Of a stretch of DNA of 36,197 nt, positions 27,346 through 36,197 are shown piece after piece. Both the position numbers and the translations under genes were made by a program. Source of the stretch: Anaerolineae bacterium (GTDB taxonomy: Bacteria > Chloroflexota > Anaerolineae > B4-G1 > SLSP01); the NCBI GenBank assembly GCA_003562365.1, contig PWVB01000503.1, forward strand, positions 1 to 36,197, given 5' to 3'. The notes below the pieces were generated by a model. The model saw only the letters and a program-made list of their open reading frames with translations. It was not told where the DNA came from and ran no database searches. Position 1 is the first letter of the stretch, and every line of letters begins with the position of its first letter.

Positions 27346-28044
27346 CTAGTCAAAGATTCGGGCGCGGAACTCCATAAGAGTGGCCCGGATGTTGGCCAGC
27401 ATATCCTGTAACGCCGGTTGCTCGTCAGGCGAGATGGTGAGATCAACCGGAATCCGGACCGGCATCTCGACTTCAAATGGAAACTTCATAATTACCGGGA
27501 TAGCAACGGTCGTGCTCACATCGACATTCGTGTCAACATAGACATTCGTGTTCACGGGGACCTGAAACGTCTGCCGGCCGATCACCGGAACGTTGATAAC
27601 CACGGGAACCATCCCCCGGAAGGGCACATTGCCCTGAAAGGGAACGCTACCCTGAAACGGGAAGCGGATTGTCTGGCTGATCGGCACAGTACCCGTGTAG
27701 ATGATAGTGTCGGAGAAGACGTAGCTGAAGTTGAAGTCGCCAAAGGCGGCCTCATCTAGGCTTACGATAGCAGCGTCGAGAATCTCCCGACCTGCCTCCC
27801 GAGTTGAAAGCAGTCTCTGAATCAGCAGCGCGTTTATCGCCAACGAGAGCAGGGCAAGCAGCAGGGAGAAGACGGCAACCGTCGCCAGGATCCAGCGATA
27901 GCGGTGCGGGCGCACCTCAACACCGTGTGCCGGCGTCTTCCACTCCGACGACACAGGGCGTCCTTCCACTTCTTGCGATGCTGACACAGTTGCTGGCTCC
28001 TCACGGCATCTCTGATACGCTTCCGGATCTCGGGCGTTCATCAT
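27346..28044 (-). CDS. Membrane-anchored protein with short beta-type repeats, unknown function
   Basis: 232 residues from ATG 28044, with AGGAG seven bases upstream; the open frame runs further but overlaps the transporter gene. A charged cytoplasmic N-terminus (1-50) is followed by one membrane segment (51-77) and an outside domain. Residues about 118-200 are a run of strand-like units with Val-Pro/Ile-Pro every 5-6 residues, including FPFQGSVPFQGNVPFRGMVP, and then alternating Val/Thr/Asn. The end (205-232) looks helical. I do not recognise the family; the pattern recalls LEA- or AsmA-like strand repeats. It begins 40 bases after the FHA transporter gene stops, so the two are likely cotranscribed and may act together. 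Confidence 0.7.
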   Translation of the reverse strand: MMNARDPEAYQRCREEPATVSASQEVEGRPVSSEWKTPAHGVEVRPHRYRWILATVAVFSLLLALLSLAINALLIQRLLSTREAGREILDAAIVSLDEAAFGDFNFSYVFSDTIIYTGTVPISQTIRFPFQGSVPFQGNVPFRGMVPVVINVPVIGRQTFQVPVNTNVYVDTNVDVSTTVAIPVIMKFPFEVEMPVRIPVDLTISPDEQPALQDMLANIRATLMEFRARIFD

Positions 28045-28084
28045 TGACGGGCTCCTGTTCGGACAAGACTCCGCGGCGTAACCA

Positions 28085-31000
28085 TCAAACCACGTCCTTA
28101 CGCTTCTGAAAGACGATAACTGCGCCAAGCAGCACGGCGTCGATAATGCCCATAAAGAACCAAGCCCCAGTGACGCTGGTACCATAGATGAAGCTGAACT
28201 TCTCCCAATAGCTTTTCAGCATCCCCTCAGCTCCACTGATGGCACGTTGTCGATCCTCTTGCGAATCCTGGTAAACGCCCAGCGCGTCCTCCCAAAGATT
28301 CATCTCCTCCTGCCACTCATCCATACACGCCTCCATCTCGCTTCCGGAGGCAGTAGCCTGGGCGCTGCAGCTATTCAGCCCATCGCACGCATCGCTCAGG
28401 CCGACCCATAGGTCCCTAAGGCCCGTCTCACATTGGGCAAGCCCATCCTGGTGACCCACCAGGGCCTGACGGAAGGCCTCACACTGTTGGATCGTCGTCT
28501 GGAAGTTCTGCTGCGAGCACGGAGAGGCCGGGTCGAAGGGAAGCGGCTCATGTTGGCTTGGTACGGGCTTCGGCGGGACCTCACACACCACATCGGGAGT
28601 CGTAGAGACCTCAAAGCAGGCCTCAGGGCTGGGCATATCAGGGGCCACGGGAGCATCGACAACGGCGCCCCACGGCACGGATTGCTGAATCCGAGCAATG
28701 ATGCCCTCCTCCAGCCCTTGGTTGCTGCGATAAGCTACGTCCTCAAAGGTGCGCCCCTCGGGTTTGTCCAGCCCGAAGAACTCAGGATTCAGGATACCGG
28801 GGAAGTCAGCACACAGTGTGAACGCATTGGGACCCATACAAGCACAGGCTACTACCTTCTCGTCATTAGAGGCCTGGAGCCAACTGTGCCAGCCGCGCTC
28901 TGAATGGTCGAGGGTGCGCTCCGGAGGCCAGCAAACATCATCGACCAGTTGCTCACCAACTCCAGAGAGTCGCACGAAAGCCCCAAAGGCCCAGCGTGTC
29001 GTGGCGACGGCGCTGATGGTGCGTCCGCCAGGGATAAGATCAAGCGGCATCAGCGCACCGGCGAAAAGAAACTGCGGAACCAATACCAGGATTACCAACA
29101 GCAAGGCCACCATCTGGTTGGGAGCTCCCGCGGAGATGGCCAGCCCCATCAGATAACCCGATAGCGAGCCCAGGAATAGGGTGATGAAGATGCCCACCCA
29201 GGCTCCAAAACTCAGCTGCGGCGGCGCAAAGCCAACGAAGAGCCACTTGGTGAACAAGAAGACCACTGCCTGATAGAACGCGAGCGCCAATCCTACCCAG
29301 AGCTTAGAGAGGATATACGGCGTGATCTTCAGCGCAATAGCGCGCTCGCGCTTATAGATATCGATCTCTTTGACGATCTCCCTTACACTGGCCATAGCAC
29401 CCACAAGAATGGAGATCAGGCCGAGCATAAACAGCATCGTGACGATATTGAACGCGTCGCCCAATACAGGGCTGAAAAGCTGTCGTCCCCACATAAAATC
29501 GGCCAGTCCGATGACCGGCGAGAGCGCCAGCATCAGGGCTAAGCTAGCCTTATCCTGAATCATAATATTCAGATTGCGCGCCGAGAGGATAAGAAACTGA
29601 CGGAGAGCCGAGATCCGCTTGACCGGCTTTTGGCGGCGAGCAGCCCTTTCTCCAGCAGCTTGGTCCTCCTGGAGCCGGCCCAGTACATAAGCTTGGTAGG
29701 CCGGCGCGCGGCGGTAGCGCGTATCCCAGTCCTCGGGACTACCCCGCTGCTCGTCTTCCAGGATAGTGTAGATGTCATCAAACTCCATATCCTTGATGCG
29801 CCGCTCGTAGTCCGTACGATATTGATCAAAGTAGACCAGGGCTTCTTCCGGCGGACCAAAGAAGGCCACCCTACCACCGCGGACCAGGATGATCACCTTG
29901 TCACACATCATCACATTCTTGGTCGCGTGCGTGATGAGCAAAATGGTGCGCCCCTGATCCGCCAACTTACGCAGCAGGCGCATCATATTGTACTCGGTAC
30001 CTGGATCGAGCCCGGAGGTCGGCTCGTCCAGGAAGAAGAGACGCGGCTTCGTAAGCAATTCGACACCGATGGAAACACGCTTCAACTGCCCGCCCGACAG
30101 CTTGTGAATGGGCAGATCCTTGCGCTCTTCAAGATCCAGGTCGGTGAGCACCTCGGCGATCCGATGCTGACGCTCCTCAGGGGATGTATCCGCAGGCATG
30201 CGCAGCTGGGCCGCATAGTCAAGGGCCTTGTAGACGGTCAGCTCCGTGTGAACAATGTCCTTCTGCGGAACATACCCCATCTCGTTGCGAAACATATCGA
30301 AATTCTCATAAAGATTGATGCCGTTGGCCAAAACTGTCCCGTGGGTAGCCGGACGGAATCCGTTGATCGCATCCATTAGCGTCGACTTACCGGCGCCCGA
30401 AAGGCCAACCAGCGCTACGAACTCCAGTGGCTGGATGGAGAGCGAGATATCGCGCAGTAAGTTCAGATCCTTCGTGACCCACTTGTTGATCCGCATCACG
30501 TCCAGCTCGACGCCTTCATCGGCGAGCTGTTGAACCTGTCCAGCAGCCAAACGCAGCTTGACCGGTCCGATGTGGATCTCATCACCGTCGCTGAGCCAAG
30601 CCTCACCCTCGATCCGCTGGCCGTTGACGAAAACGCCATTGCTGCTCTTGAGGTCCTTGATCCGGCGACGGGTCCCCAAACGCTCGATCAACGCATGATA
30701 GCGGCTGACCCGGGGGTGATCGAGTGTGATAGCGTTGTCGCGCGCCCGTCCGATGGTTATGGACTCCTGCGTTTCCATAGACAGCATGCGCGTGACCCCT
30801 GACGGACGTGCCTGCTCACCCGGTACACTGGAAGAGGCGGCAGATGGCCCAACAGAACGAAAGACCACCGGCGGCGCGGGGCGCACGCTGACTTGCATCG
30901 GCGCGGTTGCTGGTGCAGGCCCGGGTGGTGTCACGGGTCGCACCGTGAAGGCGAACTCATGTAACTGTACGAGATCCCCGGGCTTTAACAACGCAGCACG

Positions 31001-31651
31001 GCGTGGTGCCAGGGGCTGCTCATTGAGGCGCGTGCCGTTGAGCGACCCCAGATCCATCACCACAACTTCTCCAGCCTCATCAATGGTGAGCGAGAGGTGG
31101 TGACTGGAAACCATAGGACTCTCAAGAATCACATCGTTGTCGGCGGCGCGCCCCACGGCGATCTCACGCGTGAGCAACGGATGTTCGCCTCGCTCTCCGG
31201 TTCTCAGGGTGACCTGCAGCACCCCATAAACGGACCGGGCATCTCGCGGTGCCGATCGCTGTAAACCTGGAGGCGGTGGCGCGGCGACCTGGTCCCCAAG
31301 CGTCTGAGGTTGCCTCACAGGCTGCTCTGGAGACGGGGATTGAGCCGCCGGGCCCGGCGCCAGAGTCACATGACACTGTCCTAGACGCAGCGTATCGCCC
31401 AGAACGAGGTTACGAGCTGCCCGCGGCGGCAAACGCTCTCCATTGAGGAACGTGCCGTTGGTTGAGTCAAGATCGATGATCCGATATCCCTCAGCCGTAA
31501 TGACCAACCGCGCGTGGTGTCCCGAGACCATTGCATCAGGCAGGACGATGTCGTTATCCGGGGCGCGCCCCAGGTTGATCTGGGGCTTGGTTGCAGTAAA
31601 GACCCGACTGCCCCTGGCCGTCTGCACATGCAGCACCAACTGTGCGTTCAT
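28085..31651 (-). CDS. ABC-2 type transporter with three N-terminal FHA domains
   Basis: About 1188 residues (ATG 31651 preferred, since an ATG three codons earlier is one base from GGGAGG; numbers below count from that earlier ATG). Three FHA domains at about 26-98, 166-238 and 300-370 each keep a G-R, S-x-x-H and N-G signature. The ABC ATPase has GLSGAGKST (419-427), LSGGQ (521-525), LFFLDEP (541-547) and the switch His578. An ABCG-like membrane domain follows, with about five segments in 705-875, then a 260-residue outside loop (900-1160) with 12 cysteines, and a last segment at 1163-1185. FHA domains bind phosphothreonine, so kinase control is likely by inference. Substrate unknown. Cotranscribed with the repeat protein. 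Confidence 0.93.
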   Translation of the reverse strand: MNAQLVLHVQTARGSRVFTATKPQINLGRAPDNDIVLPDAMVSGHHARLVITAEGYRIIDLDSTNGTFLNGERLPPRAARNLVLGDTLRLGQCHVTLAPGPAAQSPSPEQPVRQPQTLGDQVAAPPPPGLQRSAPRDARSVYGVLQVTLRTGERGEHPLLTREIAVGRAADNDVILESPMVSSHHLSLTIDEAGEVVVMDLGSLNGTRLNEQPLAPRRAALLKPGDLVQLHEFAFTVRPVTPPGPAPATAPMQVSVRPAPPVVFRSVGPSAASSSVPGEQARPSGVTRMLSMETQESITIGRARDNAITLDHPRVSRYHALIERLGTRRRIKDLKSSNGVFVNGQRIEGEAWLSDGDEIHIGPVKLRLAAGQVQQLADEGVELDVMRINKWVTKDLNLLRDISLSIQPLEFVALVGLSGAGKSTLMDAINGFRPATHGTVLANGINLYENFDMFRNEMGYVPQKDIVHTELTVYKALDYAAQLRMPADTSPEERQHRIAEVLTDLDLEERKDLPIHKLSGGQLKRVSIGVELLTKPRLFFLDEPTSGLDPGTEYNMMRLLRKLADQGRTILLITHATKNVMMCDKVIILVRGGRVAFFGPPEEALVYFDQYRTDYERRIKDMEFDDIYTILEDEQRGSPEDWDTRYRRAPAYQAYVLGRLQEDQAAGERAARRQKPVKRISALRQFLILSARNLNIMIQDKASLALMLALSPVIGLADFMWGRQLFSPVLGDAFNIVTMLFMLGLISILVGAMASVREIVKEIDIYKRERAIALKITPYILSKLWVGLALAFYQAVVFLFTKWLFVGFAPPQLSFGAWVGIFITLFLGSLSGYLMGLAISAGAPNQMVALLLVILVLVPQFLFAGALMPLDLIPGGRTISAVATTRWAFGAFVRLSGVGEQLVDDVCWPPERTLDHSERGWHSWLQASNDEKVVACACMGPNAFTLCADFPGILNPEFFGLDKPEGRTFEDVAYRSNQGLEEGIIARIQQSVPWGAVVDAPVAPDMPSPEACFEVSTTPDVVCEVPPKPVPSQHEPLPFDPASPCSQQNFQTTIQQCEAFRQALVGHQDGLAQCETGLRDLWVGLSDACDGLNSCSAQATASGSEMEACMDEWQEEMNLWEDALGVYQDSQEDRQRAISGAEGMLKSYWEKFSFIYGTSVTGAWFFMGIIDAVLLGAVIVFQKRKDVV

Positions 31652-31696
31652 AGCAGGCATACCTCCCGCCTCAGGATAAGGTCGATAGACCTAACC

Positions 31697-31724
31697 ACTA
31701 TAAGCGGATCCCACATCCCGTCAA
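31697..31724 (-). promoter_or_regulatory. Sigma-70-type promoter of the FHA-transporter unit
   Basis: The minus strand reads TTGACG (31724-31719), 16 bases, TATAGT (31702-31697), about 45 bases before the gene start. It separates this unit from the upstream exporter pair. The rest of the gap 31661-31822 holds no gene. Confidence 0.7.
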
Positions 31725-31822
31725 GGCACAACTTCATCCAACGGGTAGCGTCGGCAAAAGATCTGCAGAGTGACAGTCATCACAGCACCATCACCGCGAC
31801 TATGGCGCCGGGACTTCAGCAC

Positions 31823-33688
31823 TTATCCCCAAATCTTCCGCATCTCCTCACAGGAAGCCAACAGTACATCCAGGCAGCCTTGAGCCTCTACTTGCCCATT
31901 CTTAAGGACCAGGATGTGATCGGCGCGCCGCAGCGCAGGCCGCCGGTGGGAGACCACCAAGCAGGTCGCCGCCTCAGCTGCGTCGGTTCGTCTGAAGACG
32001 TTGTCCCACAGCGCCTGTTCGGTCTCCACATCGAGAGCACTGGACAGATCGTCGAAGACCAGCAGCTCGGGCTCGCGCACGAACATCCGCGCTGCGGCAG
32101 TGCGCTGACGCTGACCTCCTGATAACCTCACCCCCTTCGGCCCAATCATCGTATCCAGACCGTGAGGCATTCGTGAGAGATCGTGCGCCAGAGCCGCTAG
32201 GTGCAACGCCTTCAGCAGATCAACGCGATCCTCCGGTAGTCCCAAGAGGATATTGTCGCGTAGCGACGCGCTAAAGAGGGTAGGGATCTGCGCCGTGTAG
32301 GCGCTACGCGGCGGAACGAGAAAGGAGGCCGGATCGTCCACCGGGGCGCCGTTCCAGAGCAGGCTCCCACGTGTCGGCGGCAGCAGCCCCAGCAGCGCCC
32401 GAAGCAGCGTCGTCTTGCCTGCACCAACTCGCCCAGTGATCACAACAAAGTCACCGCGCCGAAGCGTAAAGCTGACGTCGGCGACACCCTGCGGAGATCT
32501 AGCGCCCGGGCCGTTTGCGGCGATAGGGTGCTGGTAGGTCAGCCCCAGGACCGTCAGTGTCTTCAAGCGGTCGGCTGGGCTGCGCTCTGGAAGCGACAGG
32601 CCTGGCAGTGCACCTTGCAGATAGATGGGCTGATGAGTCACCAGCGTCTTGCCGGCAGGAACCCCCGTCGATGCCTCAGCTGGTTCCTGAATCAGGGCGT
32701 CGATCCGCTGGAAGGCGACCCCAACTTGCTTGAAACGCGCCGTAAACCCTCCGGCCTCGACAATCAACATAGTGAAACTATCCAGACAGGTGATGAATAG
32801 GGCGAAGTCACCGACCGTGAAGGCGTCGTTCCGCATCAACCCAGCGACCAGTATCAGAATCACGCCGGTGCTTAACGCACCGGCCTCCTCGCACATGGCG
32901 TAGAGCATCTGATTCAGCGTTCGATCGCGGACCATAGCGTGCTGTCGCCGCCGTCCCAACGTGTCCACGTGCGCCGCCACGTAGGACTCGGCGCCAGCTA
33001 CTTTCACCGCCTGCACTGCACCTAGTATCTCATTCAGCGCCCCACTCACCTGGGAAGTGGCCTGCCGACTGGCCCGACGATAGCGCTCCGCATGCGAGCT
33101 GGCAACCCGCGAGATTAGGATCACGCCCACCAGCGGAAGCAGTGAGAGCAGCGCGATGCGCGCCTCGATCGAGATCATGATCCCCAGAGCCACGGCAGTG
33201 TAGCTCAGCACTGCGATCTGGTCTGCCAACCATGCCATCAGGTCCTCCACCTCGCCTACGTCATCACGCAGCGTGTTGATGGCCTCGCCGGGTGAGCTTT
33301 GAACAGCCTGCGCTCCGGGACGGTTCAGGATGTACGCCAGCAGATTGCGGCGCAACAGGCTGCCCACAGTGAATTTCTGGCGTGCACTTACCACGGCGCC
33401 GGTGGCAATCGTGAAGATGTGGAACCCCCGCGTCACCAGCACAACGATGATGAGGCCGGTGATGCCGAATCGAAAAGGTTGATCGCCAGTGATGGTATCG
33501 AAGAAGGCCTTGAGCAGAAGACGAGGCGCCAACTCCATAATATGGATCACCAACCAGACGCCCAGATAGGCAGCGGAGAGCCACGGCTTATAGGTGATGA
33601 GCCGCCACACACGTCGACCCATACCCAGTCCGACCTTTCTGGTCAACCCCGGGGGCCTCGTTGTCGGTTCTGTCGTTACAGCCGTCAT
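31823..33688 (-). CDS. ABC exporter half-transporter, subunit with degenerate Walker B
   Basis: 621 residues from ATG 33688 (AGGAG nine bases upstream; a TTG two codons earlier is too close). A six-segment exporter membrane domain (about 35-315) is followed by an ATPase: GRVGAGKT (419-426), LSGGQ (522-526), Walker B LLVFDD (542-547) with Asp in place of the catalytic Glu, and SHR with the switch His (581). The ATPase is preceded by a loosely conserved linker. It starts 33 bases after the partner gene. The degenerate Walker B and intact signature complement the partner, as in heterodimeric exporters. Substrate not predictable. Confidence 0.92.
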   Translation of the reverse strand: MTAVTTEPTTRPPGLTRKVGLGMGRRVWRLITYKPWLSAAYLGVWLVIHIMELAPRLLLKAFFDTITGDQPFRFGITGLIIVVLVTRGFHIFTIATGAVVSARQKFTVGSLLRRNLLAYILNRPGAQAVQSSPGEAINTLRDDVGEVEDLMAWLADQIAVLSYTAVALGIMISIEARIALLSLLPLVGVILISRVASSHAERYRRASRQATSQVSGALNEILGAVQAVKVAGAESYVAAHVDTLGRRRQHAMVRDRTLNQMLYAMCEEAGALSTGVILILVAGLMRNDAFTVGDFALFITCLDSFTMLIVEAGGFTARFKQVGVAFQRIDALIQEPAEASTGVPAGKTLVTHQPIYLQGALPGLSLPERSPADRLKTLTVLGLTYQHPIAANGPGARSPQGVADVSFTLRRGDFVVITGRVGAGKTTLLRALLGLLPPTRGSLLWNGAPVDDPASFLVPPRSAYTAQIPTLFSASLRDNILLGLPEDRVDLLKALHLAALAHDLSRMPHGLDTMIGPKGVRLSGGQRQRTAAARMFVREPELLVFDDLSSALDVETEQALWDNVFRRTDAAEAATCLVVSHRRPALRRADHILVLKNGQVEAQGCLDVLLASCEEMRKIWG

Positions 33689-33720
33689 TGTCAATATCTC
33701 CTAAGAGGTGGCGTCTGCGA

Positions 33721-35529
33721 TCAGACGAGCACGTCCTGCAAACCTGTCTGTAAAAGATGATGAAAGTGGGAGGTGGGATCTTCGGCCAGCTGGGCACGAT
33801 CCCCGATTTCCCGAACCCGTCCCTCCTCAAGTATCAGAATCTCGTCAGCCCGCTGGATGGTATTGAGACGATGGGCAATGATGATACCCGTGCGCTCTTT
33901 CAGCAGCAGGTCAATCGCGCGCTCGATCAGGTGTTCGGTCGCCGGATCCAGTCGCGACGATGCCTCATCCAGGATCACCAGGTCGGGATTCGTCAAGAAG
34001 ACCCGGGCGAACGCCAGCAATTGAGCCTGTCCTGCCGAAAGCCCACTGCCGCCAGAACTCAGCGCCGTATCGAGTCCCTCAGGCAAACTGTCCAGCCAGG
34101 GCCCCAGTCCAAGATCGCGAAGCACGGCATCGATGGTAACATCGCTGATCCCAGGCTTGAAAAGCGTCAGGTTCTCACGCACGCTGGTCTGAAAAAGCTG
34201 TACCTCTTGGGTGACCAGAGCCACCCGTTGGCGTACCGCATCCAGGGAGACCTCCGGCAGCGGCATCCCTCCAAGGCAGACCTGTCCAGAGACGGGATCG
34301 TACAAGCGTAGCAGCAGGCGCGCTAGGGTCGTTTTGCCACTGCCGGTGCGTCCCAGCAGTCCCAGCACCCTCCGTGGTGCCAACTGGAAGCTGAGATCAC
34401 TGAGCACTTTATCTTCGTTCATAGCCGCACCGTCTATCTCCGTCACCACATCCGTCTCCACGTTATGCTTTGTGACGGGATCATTGTATGCAAACGAGAC
34501 ATTATGAAACGCAACGCCCAAAGCACCATCCGGCAACGGACTGCCGCGCCCGGGGGACAACGCTGACCGCAGCCCGAAGAGCGCCTGAATACGGGTGATG
34601 CTGGCCTCGGCCTGCTGCAGATCCGTCAACTGCCAGCGAAGCTCGGCGATCTGCCCGAACAGCAAGCCCACATAATCGGTAATCAGGTAAGCGGTGCCGA
34701 TCGTGATCTCCCCACGGAACCAGAGATAGCCCGCCACACCGAAGGCCAAGCACTCTCCCACAGCCACCAGGGCGGCGTTGGTCATCCAACCTGAATAGCC
34801 AGCCAGGTTGGCATTCCTATCGACGGGCAACCAGCGCCGGAGATACTTGTAGAAGCGACGCATCACATAGGATTGAGCCCCGTTGGCACGGATGTCCTCG
34901 GTACCGGAAAGCTGCTCACCCATAAAACCATAGAACTGCGCGCGCATCTCTTGGAGCCGAGCATAGAACGGGATGGTAAAGTTGCGCAGGCGCATCAGGA
35001 TGATGAGCCCCGCAATTGCGTAGAGGGTGAAGATGACACTCACCAGCCCCCCCTCACGGAACAGCAATACGAGCACCCCAACCGCCAACACACCGTTGCC
35101 GATTGCATTGATGACTAAGCCGGAGAAGAAATTGGAGAGCGCGTCGACATCGCTGTCAATGCGCTCCACTAGTTCACCGGGCGTATGGGCTTTGTGAAAG
35201 CCCATATCGAGTCCCAGGAGATGGCGCAGCAAGTCCAACCGCAGCGCGTTGGTGGCGGTCCAGGCCACCGTCTCGGCAACATAGACGTTGATCACAGTCA
35301 ACAGCTGGGTCGCTGCCGCGATGGCGAGGAATGCCAAGCCGTTGCGGAGTAGCGCGGTGAGTGGCGCACCTGTAAGCGCTTGATCCAGGAACACCCGTAT
35401 GATCTGGGGGTTGACCAGCCGCAGCACGACCTTCAGCGCTAACAGAACCCCAAGGATTGCCATACGAGGTCGCTGCGTCCGCAGATAGGTGCGCAATAAT
35501 GTCCAGTATTGCCTAATCGGAAGTTTCAT
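33721..35529 (-). CDS. ABC exporter half-transporter, catalytic-Glu subunit
   Basis: 602 residues. Membrane domain about 20-310; ATPase motifs GRTGSGKT (393-400), Q-loop Gln441, signature LSAGQ (497-501, Ala for Gly), Walker B LVILDEAS with Glu522, switch His553 in AHRLNTI. An insertion with an acidic stretch lies around 352-373 before the ATPase proper. The intact Glu with an altered signature predicts the opposite half of the active/degenerate pair formed with the downstream gene. No clear Shine-Dalgarno or promoter was found: the upstream DNA is the tnpB relic, so its native promoter may have been displaced. Confidence 0.92.
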   Translation of the reverse strand: MKLPIRQYWTLLRTYLRTQRPRMAILGVLLALKVVLRLVNPQIIRVFLDQALTGAPLTALLRNGLAFLAIAAATQLLTVINVYVAETVAWTATNALRLDLLRHLLGLDMGFHKAHTPGELVERIDSDVDALSNFFSGLVINAIGNGVLAVGVLVLLFREGGLVSVIFTLYAIAGLIILMRLRNFTIPFYARLQEMRAQFYGFMGEQLSGTEDIRANGAQSYVMRRFYKYLRRWLPVDRNANLAGYSGWMTNAALVAVGECLAFGVAGYLWFRGEITIGTAYLITDYVGLLFGQIAELRWQLTDLQQAEASITRIQALFGLRSALSPGRGSPLPDGALGVAFHNVSFAYNDPVTKHNVETDVVTEIDGAAMNEDKVLSDLSFQLAPRRVLGLLGRTGSGKTTLARLLLRLYDPVSGQVCLGGMPLPEVSLDAVRQRVALVTQEVQLFQTSVRENLTLFKPGISDVTIDAVLRDLGLGPWLDSLPEGLDTALSSGGSGLSAGQAQLLAFARVFLTNPDLVILDEASSRLDPATEHLIERAIDLLLKERTGIIIAHRLNTIQRADEILILEEGRVREIGDRAQLAEDPTSHFHHLLQTGLQDVLV

Positions 35530-35550
35530 CGAAATTCGGCGCTGGGAACC

Positions 35551-35566
35551 ACCCGCCCAAGCGGGT
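35551..35566. repeat. Small hairpin upstream of the exporter gene
   Basis: ACCCGC-CCAA-GCGGGT is a perfect 6-bp inverted repeat 22 bases upstream of the exporter ATG, between it and the tnpB relic. It could influence translation of the exporter mRNA or be part of the old element. Confidence 0.35.
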
Positions 35567-35606
35567 AGAGGAAAGCGCCTTCTCCTTTCTGGGGCAACAT
35601 CTCACG

Positions 35607-36197
35607 ATGTCCCATCACCACGACCCGGAGGGCTGGCTGGGCGTTCATCTGGATAGTATCACAATCGCTACCTCCAGCGACGGGGACGTATGCAGCGGCG
35701 AACCTCGGAAGCACCAGCGCCAGGGGTTCGCTGAGCGCCGCGCCACACTGCCACCGGTAGGCACCAAGCGCGCCAAGCGCAGACGCAGACACCTGTCGGG
35801 CCGACCGTACTGCTCTCCAAACGACACCAACCACCGCATCAGCAAGGCTCTTGTGGAAACCGACCAACGCACCGGGTGCGGTATCGTCCTGGAGAATTTG
35901 AGCGGTATTCGCCAACGGACCAGGGCTAGACACGACCAGCGCAGAAAGCAGCATACCGAACCTTGTTACCCAATGCGGTCGTCTGTGGCCTACAAAGCAC
36001 AACGGGCTGGCGTTTGCGTCCAGCGGATTGATCCGCGCTATCGCTCTCAGGGTTGCTCCGTTTGTGGTCATACTAACCTCGCCAACGGTCCTACGCGTGA
36101 CGACTTTGTCTGTTCAAGCTGCGGGTTCGCTGCCCAGGCAGACTCCAGCGCGGCGATGACCATCGCCGCCAATGCCGCCGTCAAAGGGCCTATGATC
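35607..36197 (+). pseudogene. tnpB: TnpB (IS200/IS605) relic, 5'-truncated and cut by the window edge
   Basis: The + frame is open from 35517 to the end of the window, first ATG at 35607. Homology to TnpB starts with DPEGWLGVHLDSITIATSSDG, the RuvC-I region, where the catalytic Asp of GVDLG is His (codon CAT, 35646-35648). It continues with GTKRAKRRRRHLSG, DTNHRISKALV, the RuvC-II block IVLENLSGIR (Glu kept), VAYKAQRAGV, a Cys4 zinc ribbon CSVC/CSSC, and RuvC-III Asp in FAAQADSSAA. The N-terminal RNA-binding half is missing, and several conserved residues are altered without frameshifts. Probably a decaying relic; a nuclease-dead regulator is the alternative. An antisense frame over the same bases has no support. 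Confidence 0.85.

Noticed and set aside
29630-30379. Plus-strand 249-codon open frame
   Set aside because: Antisense to the ATPase part of the FHA transporter; no own motifs.
35526-36071. Minus-strand 181-codon open frame upstream of the exporter gene
   Set aside because: It is antisense to a + strand frame with clear TnpB motifs over the same bases; its own translation shows no family features.
1-36197. CRISPR arrays, rRNA and tRNA genes, phage genes
   Set aside because: No repeat-spacer pattern, no rRNA or tRNA-like sequence and no phage structural gene was found on reading either strand.

Overview
The window looks like part of a chromosome from a Gram-negative-style or monoderm-like bacterium of moderately high GC, most likely Chloroflexota (Anaerolineae/Caldilineae-like). 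That placement is inference, resting mainly on a long N-terminal insertion in S12 of the kind I associate with Chloroflexota and on the overall gene set. No rRNA or tRNA gene was seen.

Layout. Bases 1-596 are a scrap heap of mobile-element remnants: a transposase C-terminus on the + strand, a decapitated IS630-type HTH fragment on the - strand, and an IS200/IS605-like hairpin pair. They lie just past the end of the ribosomal protein cluster and its terminator. Bases 597-21261 are one almost unbroken minus-strand cluster. In transcription order it reads rpsL-rpsG-fusA-tuf-rpsJ-rplC-rplD-rplW-rplB-rpsS-rplV-rpsC-rplP-rpmC-rpsQ-rplN-rplX-rplE-rpsN(Z)-rplF-preceding rpsH-rplF-rplR-rpsE-rpmD-rplO-secY-rpmJ-rpsM-rpsK-rpsD-rpoA-rplQ-truA-rplM-rpsI, that is str, S10, spc and alpha operons run together. 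rpoB (21500-25402) sits upstream with its own strong promoter, but rpoC does not follow it. adk, map and infA are also absent from between secY and rpmJ.

Bases 25635-27228 are on the + strand: a short DinB-like fragment and an HtrA-type serine protease with a PDZ domain. Bases 27346-35529 are minus-strand transport genes. One transcription unit has an ABC-2 transporter with three N-terminal FHA domains and a cysteine-rich extracytoplasmic loop, followed by a membrane-anchored protein built of short beta-type repeats. The other is a pair of ABC exporter half-transporters whose motifs predict an asymmetric heterodimer. The right edge holds a 5'-truncated tnpB (IS200/IS605) running off the window, with the first RuvC catalytic Asp replaced by His.

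Most notable points: rpoA, an essential gene, is split by a single in-frame TAA; EF-Tu and EF-G both depart from near-universal motifs (switch I and the domain IV tip); S12 and RpoB carry natural residues at drug-resistance positions; and the rpsJ-rplC gap contains a set of mutually exclusive hairpins that look like a regulatory leader.
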